This document shows positions 1 to 7,033 of a stretch of 14,049 nucleotides of DNA, in pieces. This DNA is from UBA5314 sp964635975 (GTDB lineage: Bacteria > Bacillota > Syntrophomonadia > Syntrophomonadales > Syntrophomonadaceae): assembly GCA_964635975.1 (NCBI GenBank), contig CAZWPO010000048.1, positions 1-14,049 of the forward strand, given 5' to 3'. Each line of letters begins with the position of its first letter. Position 1 is the first letter of the stretch. Position numbers and translations under genes: made by a program. The notes under the pieces were generated by a model. It was given only the letters and a program-made list of their open reading frames with translations, ran no database searches and was not told where the DNA came from.

Positions 1-76
1 TGGTGGAGACGATGGGATTCGAACCCACGACCCCCTCGTTGCGAACGAGGTGCTCTCCCAGCTGAGCCACGCCCCC
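1..76 (-). tRNA. tRNA-Ala (anticodon CGC)
   Basis: Read on the minus strand, this folds into a complete 76-nt cloverleaf: acceptor GGGGGCG pairing with CGTCTCC, D arm GCTC/GAGC, anticodon stem CCTCG/CGAGG with loop TTCGCAA, and T arm with loop TTCGAAT. The loop gives anticodon CGC, which reads the alanine codon GCG. The G3-U70 wobble pair, the main identity element for alanyl-tRNA synthetase, is present. Discriminator A73 and the CCA end are encoded (positions 4 to 1). The 5' end lies 24 nt past the stop of the SLH gene on the same strand. Confidence 0.96.
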
Positions 77-87
77 ACGCCGAAAAT

Positions 88-117
88 ATTATAGCATAGT
101 TTAAACTGCTTTCATAA
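88..117 (-). promoter_or_regulatory. Candidate promoter for tRNA-Ala (extended -10)
   Basis: On the minus strand there is a perfect TATAAT at 93-88, preceded by TGC (an extended -10), with a weak -35-like TTATGA at 117-112 and an 18-nt spacer. Transcription would start only a few bases before the tRNA 5' end. The -35 lies in the last codons of the SLH gene. The extended -10 is seen directly; promoter activity is inferred, and the tRNA could also be co-transcribed with the SLH gene. Confidence 0.5.
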
Positions 118-1810
118 TCAAATCCAATACCTGGCTTTTGGCGTGCCATAAGGCATCGCTTACCTCAAATTCAACCGCATTGATCTGAATCCTGGCATCG
201 AGCAGGCTGTAAGTCTCTCCTTCGTAAGAAAAGTAGGATGGATTGGTGATGCTTACCTGGTCAAAACCAACCCAGGTGCCGCCCGCCAGGATGCTCACAG
301 CGTCCAGATCGCCGTCGTAGCATACGGTCTCTTCGTTATAGAATACATAGCCCGCCGGTTCACCCCCGGAGAATGACCGGGTGTTAGTTTCAAACTCACC
401 GATACAGATCTCATCTCCTTCATCCACTTTTTCAATCGAATAAAGAAGACCATCAATTTTGAGTTTAAATGAGCCGTTGACAGAACGCTGTTTACCACCA
501 ATACGTATCTCATTTCTATCCACTACCATAATATCATCCATATCGTATTCCTCGTCATCATATACTATCTGGATGTGTCGTGCATCGTAGTACTTGTCGT
601 TTACTTCCACCCATTCATCGATACCGTCTTCCTCACAGTAAAAGACAAAATCCCCTGAGTCATTCATCGATACCTGTTCGAGCTGGTAACAGCTGTCATC
701 GATAACCATGGTGATTTGGCTGGCTGGAATGCTGAGGCTGCCCAGCAGGAATTCTCCTGAGCCGTTTATGGTAACGTCCTGGAGATCCTTGCGATTGCCA
801 TCAAAAATGAATTCAATCGATGAGATATCATCGATGTCCTGCAGATCATCATCTATATATATTTTGGAAATGTCGTTATAATCCATGTCTGAAGCAAACA
901 GGCGCTCGGTTTCGGCCAATACCATCACAATCTCATCTCCTGAGAGATCAAGCTGTTTAATGTCGTAATATGTACCGCTCAAATCGATGCTTACTTTATT
1001 GCTTCCCAGGTCATAGCTCTGACCCTTGATCACAACGGTATCCTCATCGCTGATTATCATGTCTGAGAGATACAGCTCATCACTGGAATAATTCAAGTAC
1101 ATCTTGACGTAGTAAGCCGTATATCCGTAATCATTATGGGTGAATTTGTCAATGGTTTTTCCTGCGGACGGGGTGGCGGTAGTGCTGCTGCCCGGCAGTT
1201 TGGATAAAAATACGCTTACCACGCGGCAGATCTCCCCGCGCTTCATATTGCCGAAGGGATTGAAGGTCCCGTCAGTGTATCCGGAAATCAGCCCTAGATC
1301 GACTGCTCCCTTAATGTACCCCTTATACATACTCTGGTTTATAGTGCCCTGGTCTTTAAAGTTGGTGCTGCCGCTGCCCTGGGGTTGAGAGAGGGCGCGC
1401 ATCAGCATGGCGCATACCTCGCTGCGTTTGATGCTAGCGTCAGGCTGGAGACCGTTGGGATACTCTGAAGGGATCAAAATCCCCTGTTTAACTGCTTCAT
1501 TTATATAAGCTTTTGCCCAGTGAGTACCCGTATCGGAGAAGCTCTTGCTGGCAGCATCCGAGGGGGTAAGGCTCATTGAGCTAATGAGCAAGGTGGTGAA
1601 TTCCGCCCTGGTCATAGGGAAGTCTGGCTTATATGTGCCGTCTTCGTAGCCTGAAACGAATCCCAGGTCATACAATTGTGTTATGTAGTCTTTGGCCCAG
1701 TGCTTGTCTATGTCAGTGAGTCCTGATACAGGGGCGGCTGAAGCGCCAGGTAAAAAAATGCTGGCTGCCAGGCAGAATACGATTAGAGTTATGATTGCAG
1801 TTTTTCTCAA
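101..1810 (-). CDS. SLH-domain S-layer/cell-surface protein with acidic C-terminal repeat region
   Basis: A 569-residue secreted protein. Residues 1-25 form a signal peptide (MRKTAIITL start, hydrophobic core, ASA/A cleavage site). Three SLH domains follow, at about 31-75, 91-138 and 151-200, with HWAK, SGY-DGT-P and MTRAE-type motifs; the second is degenerate. SLH domains bind pyruvylated secondary cell-wall polymers, so the protein should sit on the cell surface. Residues 220-569 are acidic, beta-rich in appearance and match nothing I recognise. They contain several loose repeats of the form 'strand, Asp, aromatic Tyr, short strand, Asp-Glu-Ile-x-x' (around 274, 368, 401, 450 and 527). The start is TTG at 1810, with AGGAGG 10 nt upstream; the nearby ATG at 1818 is out of frame and closes at once. 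The gene stands alone between pflA and the tRNA. Its specific function is unknown. Confidence 0.9.
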   Translation of the reverse strand: MRKTAIITLIVFCLAASIFLPGASAAPVSGLTDIDKHWAKDYITQLYDLGFVSGYEDGTYKPDFPMTRAEFTTLLISSMSLTPSDAASKSFSDTGTHWAKAYINEAVKQGILIPSEYPNGLQPDASIKRSEVCAMLMRALSQPQGSGSTNFKDQGTINQSMYKGYIKGAVDLGLISGYTDGTFNPFGNMKRGEICRVVSVFLSKLPGSSTTATPSAGKTIDKFTHNDYGYTAYYVKMYLNYSSDELYLSDMIISDEDTVVIKGQSYDLGSNKVSIDLSGTYYDIKQLDLSGDEIVMVLAETERLFASDMDYNDISKIYIDDDLQDIDDISSIEFIFDGNRKDLQDVTINGSGEFLLGSLSIPASQITMVIDDSCYQLEQVSMNDSGDFVFYCEEDGIDEWVEVNDKYYDARHIQIVYDDEEYDMDDIMVVDRNEIRIGGKQRSVNGSFKLKIDGLLYSIEKVDEGDEICIGEFETNTRSFSGGEPAGYVFYNEETVCYDGDLDAVSILAGGTWVGFDQVSITNPSYFSYEGETYSLLDARIQINAVEFEVSDALWHAKSQVLDLIMKAV

Positions 1811-1875
1811 GATGGCATTACCTCCTTAACAGTCCGGCTTGCACGTATACTTCAGGGTTAGATTTGTTATCTTTT

Positions 1876-1884
1876 ATAATAACA
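1876..1884 (-). promoter_or_regulatory. Weak candidate promoter for the SLH gene
   Basis: In the 163-nt gap between pflA and the SLH gene, the minus strand has TGT-TATTAT (an extended -10 with one mismatch to TATAAT) at 1884-1876. This would give an untranslated leader of about 60 nt. No good -35 is visible at 16-18 nt; TTGGGC lies 15 nt away. Assignment rests on the -10 alone. Confidence 0.3.
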
Positions 1885-1973
1885 TCCAGATGCCAGGCCC
1901 AAAAAGCAGATATAGTAATAGCAGGAATAATAAGGAAAACATATTCGGGCGGGAAATAGTGAAAATAGCCCGC

Positions 1974-2711
1974 TTAGCGGACCTGCACTTCTTTGCAGCT
2001 CATCATTGAGATTTTGTCGGCAATCTTTTTCAGTTCAGCCGGGTCGGGGGGGGAGACATCAGCTAGCGGATAGTCCAGGCCCATATAAGCCCACTTATGC
2101 CGCCCCAGTCCGTGGTAGGGAAGCAGTTCTATTTTTATGACATTAGACAACAGCCGGGCCAGGCTGCTTAAATGTTCAAAGTCCGATGGGCGATCGGTCC
2201 AACCGGGCAGGACCACATAGCGCAGCCAAATAGGTATATTGTGCTGGTTGATCATGCGGAGGTTTTCAATGTTTATGCGACTTCCGGGATTGGCCCCGGT
2301 AAGATGGGTGGAGTTGGTTGATTTAATATCTGCTAAAACCAGATCGGTATAGGGAAGCACTTCTTCGATATTATGAGAACGGCAGAAAAGAGAAGACTCA
2401 AAAGCGGTGTGAATCAGGTTTTGCCGGCATTGCTTAAAAACGGCTGTAACAAAATGATGCTGGAGCATAGGCTCCCCGCCGGAAAAGGTCAGGCCTCCTC
2501 CGGATGGAGAAAAAAATGGTTTGTTTCTGAGCACGACTTTGCTTAGATCCTCGACTGAATACTCACGGGCGGATTCGCTTTTCAGAGCCCAGGTGTCCGG
2601 ATTTTGACAGTATATGCAGCGCAGCAGGCAGCCTTGCAGGAATACCACGGTTCTGATTCCAGGACCGTCAGAGGTGCTGAAAGTTTCGATAGAATGAATT
2701 AGGCCTTTCAT
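1974..2711 (-). CDS. pflA: Pyruvate formate-lyase activating enzyme (radical SAM)
   Basis: This 245-residue enzyme uses S-adenosylmethionine and a [4Fe-4S] cluster to generate the glycyl radical on pyruvate formate-lyase in the cytoplasm. The radical-SAM cluster motif CxxxCxxC is at C28, C32 and C35, directly after DGPGIRTVVFLQG, the usual PflA context. SGGEP at 77-81 contacts SAM in this family. The C-terminal part has the characteristic RYVVLPGW (about 164-171) and ELLPYHGLGRHKW motifs. Length matches E. coli PflA (about 246 residues). The ATG start is 3 nt after the pflB stop, with its AGAGGA binding site inside the end of pflB, so the two are very probably translated from one mRNA. The segment corresponding to the usual HTCLDTNG is HTAFESSLF here, a modest divergence. 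Confidence 0.95.
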   Translation of the reverse strand: MKGLIHSIETFSTSDGPGIRTVVFLQGCLLRCIYCQNPDTWALKSESAREYSVEDLSKVVLRNKPFFSPSGGGLTFSGGEPMLQHHFVTAVFKQCRQNLIHTAFESSLFCRSHNIEEVLPYTDLVLADIKSTNSTHLTGANPGSRINIENLRMINQHNIPIWLRYVVLPGWTDRPSDFEHLSSLARLLSNVIKIELLPYHGLGRHKWAYMGLDYPLADVSPPDPAELKKIADKISMMSCKEVQVR

Positions 2712-2714
2712 GCT

Positions 2715-4940
2715 CTACATCCTCTTATAGAAGGTGCGCATTATTATTTCTTCCTGCTGTTCCCGATTTAGCCTGGTGAAATGAACAGCGTAGCCGGATA
2801 CCCTTATGGTCAGATCGGGATATAGCTCGGGATGCTCCATGGCCTCAAGTAGGGTCTCCAGGTTCACCACATTAACATTGATATGATGAGCGTCCTGCAC
2901 AAAATAGCCTTCTAAAAGTGCCAATAGGTTATTGACCTGTTCAGATTTGCCGCTGCCCAGCGCAGCCGGAACACATGAAAAGGTGAATGAGATGCCATCC
3001 CGGGCGTATTTGTAAGGGATCTTGGCAACGGTATTGAGAGCGGCTACTGCGCCCTTCTCTTCCCGTCCATGTAGGGGATTAGCACCTGGAGCCAGGGGAG
3101 CCCCTTTGCTTCTGCCATCCGGCGTAGTGCCGGTGTGCTTCCCATACATAATATTAGAGGTGATAGTCAGAACCGATAGAGTGTGTTTGGCGCCCTTGTA
3201 GGCCGGGTGTTTCATGAGTTCGCGGCAGAAACGCTCGACCAGGTTGACGGCCAACTGATCGACTCTATCGTCATCATTACCGTATTTAGGGAAATCGCCT
3301 TCGATTTTGAAATCGCTCACCAGCCCACGCTCGTCGCGTATGGGCTTTACGCGGGCGTACTTGATGGCGCTTAATGAATCGGCTGCAACCGAAAGTCCGG
3401 CTATTCCAAAGGCCATGTAGTATCCGGGTTGGGAATCATGCAGGGCTAGCTGTATACCTTCATAGGCATAGCGGTCGTGAATGCTGTGGATGACATTCAT
3501 GGTGCTGACGTAGAGCCCGGCCAGCCACTGCATCTGGTATTTCAACCGGTGAATTATCTCATTGTATTCCAGATACTCGCCCTGATAGATCGGCATCTCC
3601 AGACCTACCTGCTGCCCGCTGATTTCGTCCCGCCCGCCATTGATTGCATAGAGCAAAAGCTTGGCCAGATTGCACCTGGCCCCGAAAAACTGGGTTTCCT
3701 GTCCCATGCGCATAGCCGAGACACAGCAGGAGATCCCATAGTCATCTCCGTAATAGGGGCGCATAAGATCGTCATTCTCATACTGCAGAGCACTTGTGTC
3801 AATGGAAACCTTCGCGCAGAACTCTAAAAAAGGTCGGGGCAGCCGAGATGACCATAGAATAGTAAGATTGGGCTCGGGAGAGGGGCCCAGGTTGTAAAGA
3901 GTGTACAAAATGCGGTAGGCAGTCCTGGTGGTCAGCGGCCTGCCATCATTTCCAAGTCCGCCTATTGATTCTGTGATCCAATTAGGGTCCCCGGCGAACA
4001 GCTCGTGATAGTCCCTGGTGCGCAGGTGCCTCACCATGCGGAGTTTTATCACCAGGTGGTCGATCAGTTCCTGGGCATCAGTTTCGCTGATCAGGCGAAG
4101 GTTCAAATCTCTCTGCAAATAGATATCCAAAAAAGTAGTTATCCGGCCCAGGCTCATGGCAGCGCCATTTTGCTGTTTGACTGCTGCCAGGTAAGCGAAG
4201 TAAAGCCATTGCACGGCTTCCCGCGCACTGGCTGCAGGAAGCGATATGTCGAATCCATAGGAAAAAGCCATTTCCCTGGTTGCTTCCAGCGCTTTGATCT
4301 GTAGTCTGATCTCTTCCCGCAGGCGGATATGGTAGTCATCCATAACCGTCGATAAATTCCACAGGTCTTTTTGTTTGGCTGTGATCAAGAAATCTATGCC
4401 GTAGAGTGCAACCCGACGGCTGTCCCCGATTAAGCGCCCGCGCCCGTACGCATCCGGGAGGCCGGTGATGATTCCGACCTTTCTGGCCAATTTCATCTCC
4501 GGGGTATAAACGTCGAAAACCGCTTCATTGTGGGTGCGGCGGTACTTTTTATAAAAATCGATTAAGGCCGGATCAGGAATGCAGCCATATGAATCAACAG
4601 CTTTTACCGCCGTCCGGAGACCGCCATTCAGGTTCATGGCTCTTTTTAATGGTTTGTCAGTCTGCAATCCCACGATGACTTCCAGGTCTCTATCTATATA
4701 TCCTGGATGGTGGCTGGTGATGTCGATAGGCGTATGCGGATCTACTTCCAGAACACCGCCATTTTTGGCCTCCTGGTGCAGAAGAGCCTGACATTTTTTC
4801 CATAGCTTCAGTGTCTTCTCCGAAGGGCCGGAAAGGAAGCCTGGACCGTTAAAAAAGGGAGAATAGTTCTTCTGAATAAACTCCCTGACATCAACCTCCT
4901 GGCACCATCTGCCCCTGGTAAATCCATGCCATGCTTCCAC
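2715..4940 (-). CDS. pflB: Pyruvate formate-lyase (formate C-acetyltransferase)
   Basis: This glycyl-radical enzyme of anaerobic metabolism converts pyruvate and CoA to acetyl-CoA and formate. The adjacent catalytic cysteines in SCCVSAM (C405-C406) mark true pyruvate formate-lyase rather than a glycerol or choline glycyl-radical enzyme. QFFGAR and LLYAINGG follow as in E. coli PflB. The C-terminal glycyl-radical site RVSGYAVHF puts the radical on G716. I place the start at GTG 4940: AGGAGG lies 9 nt upstream and the product then begins MEAWHGFTRGRW, aligning with the normal PflB N terminus (741 aa against 760 in E. coli). The frame stays open upstream to a TTG at 4988, but that would put the AGGAGG inside the coding sequence. 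pflA follows 3 nt later. Confidence 0.96.
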   Translation of the reverse strand: MEAWHGFTRGRWCQEVDVREFIQKNYSPFFNGPGFLSGPSEKTLKLWKKCQALLHQEAKNGGVLEVDPHTPIDITSHHPGYIDRDLEVIVGLQTDKPLKRAMNLNGGLRTAVKAVDSYGCIPDPALIDFYKKYRRTHNEAVFDVYTPEMKLARKVGIITGLPDAYGRGRLIGDSRRVALYGIDFLITAKQKDLWNLSTVMDDYHIRLREEIRLQIKALEATREMAFSYGFDISLPAASAREAVQWLYFAYLAAVKQQNGAAMSLGRITTFLDIYLQRDLNLRLISETDAQELIDHLVIKLRMVRHLRTRDYHELFAGDPNWITESIGGLGNDGRPLTTRTAYRILYTLYNLGPSPEPNLTILWSSRLPRPFLEFCAKVSIDTSALQYENDDLMRPYYGDDYGISCCVSAMRMGQETQFFGARCNLAKLLLYAINGGRDEISGQQVGLEMPIYQGEYLEYNEIIHRLKYQMQWLAGLYVSTMNVIHSIHDRYAYEGIQLALHDSQPGYYMAFGIAGLSVAADSLSAIKYARVKPIRDERGLVSDFKIEGDFPKYGNDDDRVDQLAVNLVERFCRELMKHPAYKGAKHTLSVLTITSNIMYGKHTGTTPDGRSKGAPLAPGANPLHGREEKGAVAALNTVAKIPYKYARDGISFTFSCVPAALGSGKSEQVNNLLALLEGYFVQDAHHINVNVVNLETLLEAMEHPELYPDLTIRVSGYAVHFTRLNREQQEEIIMRTFYKRM

Positions 4941-4949
4941 TGCAGTCCA

Positions 4950-4955
4950 CCTCCT
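4950..4955 (-). promoter_or_regulatory. Ribosome binding site that sets the pflB start
   Basis: Minus-strand AGGAGG sits 9 nt before GTG 4940. It falls within the open frame that continues upstream to TTG 4988, so it argues for the shorter 741-residue protein. Confidence 0.8.
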
Positions 4956-4991
4956 AGAATTATCTTTATTATTTTGCAGCGGGCCCAATTT

Positions 4992-5003
4992 TTATCCGGT
5001 TAA
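4992..5003. promoter_or_regulatory. Near-palindrome in the divergent pflB/ABC-F region, possible operator
   Basis: TTATCCGGTTAA is a 12-bp sequence symmetric around CCGG with one mismatched pair. It lies about 50 nt upstream of pflB, in an AT-rich region that also contains the exact palindrome AATAATTATT just beyond. It does not match the FNR (TTGAT-N4-ATCAA) or Rex (TTGTTAA-N4-TTAACAA) consensus sites as I know them. No convincing -35/-10 pair was found for either divergent gene; TGTAAT at 5055-5060 is the best -10-like hexamer for the plus strand. The regulatory role is speculative. Confidence 0.2.
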
Positions 5004-5099
5004 TAATTATTTTCGGGTGATAATAAATTATGGGCTTGCTAAGGTCCTGGGCCATGTAATACAGTAATTGTGGGTAAAAAGCTCATTAAGGGTGGAAAA

Positions 5100-7010
5100 A
5101 TGATTGTTTTACAGGCTGCCGGGCTGGAAAAGTATCTGGGTGGGCATCAGGTTCTAAAAAATGTGAATTTCTCAATTTCAAAAGGTGAAAAGGTGGGCTT
5201 GGTCGGTGTAAATGGATCTGGAAAGAGCACGTTTCTGAAGTGCCTGACCGGGACTCTATTGTCTGATGCAGGACAGGTGTTTTGTTCCCCGGATATCAGT
5301 ATAGGATACCTGGAGCAGCTCAGTATTGAAGAAAATGACTGCAACGCATGGGATTTCGTCATGGACACATTCCGTGATGTATTACAGATGCGCGAGCGGC
5401 TCGCCGGGTTGGAAGAAAAAATGAAAACGGCCGGGATAGAATTGGAAAAAATAATGCGGCAATACGCACGCTTGCAGGAAGAATATGAAAAAACCGAGGG
5501 ATACAGTTGCGAGAACACTGCCCGGCGCATTCTTGTGGGCCTGGGCTTTCCCACTGACCAGTTAGCAAAACCGGTCAGCAGTTTCAGCGGAGGACAGAAG
5601 ACTCGCCTAAAATTGGCTCGTCTGTTAGCAGCCCGGCCCGAATGCCTGCTGCTGGATGAGCCTACCAATCATCTCGACATGGATTCCGTAGAATGGTTGG
5701 AACAATATCTGGCGGATTTTGGCGGAACTCTTCTGCTGGTTTCTCACGACCGCATGCTTCTGGATAAGGTGCCCACCCGCATTGTGGAGATGAAGAACGG
5801 ATCTCTATACTCTTATTCCGGCAACTATTCTAGTTATCTCAAGCAAAAGGCAGAACAGGATCTAGCCTGGGATAAAGCCTTCAGGCGCCAGCAGGAATAT
5901 ATCAAGAAAACCCAGGATTTTATACAGCGCTACAAAGCCGGAGTTAAAGCCAAACAGGCGAGAGGGAGAGAGTCGCAGCTAAAACGCCTGGAAGTAATGG
6001 AAAAGCCTCTTGTCCCTAAGACCAGGCCGGGATGGATCCTGCCTGATGTGCCGCGCAGTGGAGAACAGGTTCTGGAGACAGAAGATCTTGCGAAGAGTTT
6101 CGGCGATAATCACCTGTTCAGCCGGGTGAGTTTTAAAATAAGACGCGGTGACAGGCTCGCCCTGGTAGGTCCTAACGGGTGCGGCAAGAGCACCCTACTC
6201 AGGATTCTTCAGAGTATAGAAACTGCGGATTACGGTTCCGTTCATTGGGGTTCGCGGATAAGGGTGGGGTATTTTGCCCAGGAGAATGAAGACCTGCTTT
6301 CATCGAATACGCTTCTTGATGAGATTTACCATAATTTCGATGTCAGCATAGAACAGGCACGGAATTACCTGGGCAGTATCTTGTTCACCGGTGATGATGT
6401 GTATAAAAAAGTGGGAGACTTGAGTGGAGGCGAGAAGGGCAGGCTATCGCTGCTCAAGGTGCTGCTCAAGAGGCCTAATTTTTTGATTCTGGATGAGCCT
6501 ACCAACCACCTGGACATTTATGGACGACAGGCCGCAGAGGACCTCCTCTCTTCATTTCCGGGCTCACTGCTTATTGTGTCTCATGATCGTTATTTTATCG
6601 ACCAGGTGTGTGAGCATCTGCTGGTGTTTGAAGATAAAGGCCTGACGCTATATTGGGGGGATTATTCTTACTATCGTGACAAACGCCGGCAGATGGCGGA
6701 GGATCAAGATGTACAAGGGGATGCAAAGGTTGAGAGGAGAAGAGAATCCCATTCAACCGGAATAAAAAAACCTTCTGCTTATACTCTGAGATTTAAATTG
6801 GAACGGCTGGAGGGGCAGATTCAGCTATGGGAAGCAGATAAGAGACATTTAGAAGCCGCCTTCGCAGATTCTCAATACCTGGCAGACGGAGAGAGGACCC
6901 GCGAAGGGTGGAAAACCTACGGGGAACTTGAATCCAAACTGGAAGATGCTTATATGGAGTGGGAAAAGCTGATCACCCAGTTGGAGGAATCGGATCAACA
7001 CGGCAGGTAA
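5100..7010 (+). CDS. ABC-F family ATPase (YdiF/Uup-like, ribosome-associated)
   Basis: A 636-residue protein with two fused ABC domains and no membrane segments, as in ABC-F proteins, which act at the ribosomal E site rather than in transport. Domain 1: Walker A GVNGSGKST (36-44), signature SFSGGQ (161-166), Walker B LLLDEPTNHLD (183-193), H-loop SHD (215-217). A charged linker (about 245-325), equivalent to the P-site tRNA interaction motif, connects to domain 2: Walker A GPNGCGKST (357-365), signature LSGGE (441-445), Walker B LILDEPTNHLD (462-472). A charged helical tail (about 560-632) resembles the C-terminal coiled coil of YdiF/Uup. Both catalytic glutamates are present. The ATG start has a GGGTGG upstream; a GTG 30 nt earlier is in frame but lacks a binding site. 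Antibiotic-resistance and housekeeping ABC-F proteins cannot be told apart here. Confidence 0.92.
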   Translation: MIVLQAAGLEKYLGGHQVLKNVNFSISKGEKVGLVGVNGSGKSTFLKCLTGTLLSDAGQVFCSPDISIGYLEQLSIEENDCNAWDFVMDTFRDVLQMRERLAGLEEKMKTAGIELEKIMRQYARLQEEYEKTEGYSCENTARRILVGLGFPTDQLAKPVSSFSGGQKTRLKLARLLAARPECLLLDEPTNHLDMDSVEWLEQYLADFGGTLLLVSHDRMLLDKVPTRIVEMKNGSLYSYSGNYSSYLKQKAEQDLAWDKAFRRQQEYIKKTQDFIQRYKAGVKAKQARGRESQLKRLEVMEKPLVPKTRPGWILPDVPRSGEQVLETEDLAKSFGDNHLFSRVSFKIRRGDRLALVGPNGCGKSTLLRILQSIETADYGSVHWGSRIRVGYFAQENEDLLSSNTLLDEIYHNFDVSIEQARNYLGSILFTGDDVYKKVGDLSGGEKGRLSLLKVLLKRPNFLILDEPTNHLDIYGRQAAEDLLSSFPGSLLIVSHDRYFIDQVCEHLLVFEDKGLTLYWGDYSYYRDKRRQMAEDQDVQGDAKVERRRESHSTGIKKPSAYTLRFKLERLEGQIQLWEADKRHLEAAFADSQYLADGERTREGWKTYGELESKLEDAYMEWEKLITQLEESDQHGR

Positions 7011-7033
7011 AAAAGCCCGGAGAGGAGATATCA

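Noticed and set aside
1949..1973. Inverted repeat GCGGG/CCCGC just after the pflA stop, as a terminator.
   Set aside because: The stem is only 5 bp with a 15-nt loop, and no T tract follows on the minus strand, so it is too weak to call.
3183..4791. Several plus-strand open frames opposite pflB, and similar shadow frames opposite the ABC-F, ygiQ, hflX, LCP and pepF genes.
   Set aside because: They lie wholly within strongly supported genes, lack convincing binding sites and encode no recognisable domains.
4950..4998. TTGGGC and GATAAT at 18-nt spacing on the minus strand, as the pflB promoter.
   Set aside because: The implied transcription start falls on the ribosome binding site, leaving no room for a usable leader.
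5036..5060. TTGCTA and TGTAAT as a promoter for the ABC-F gene.
   Set aside because: The spacer is only 13 nt, too short for a standard sigma-A promoter.
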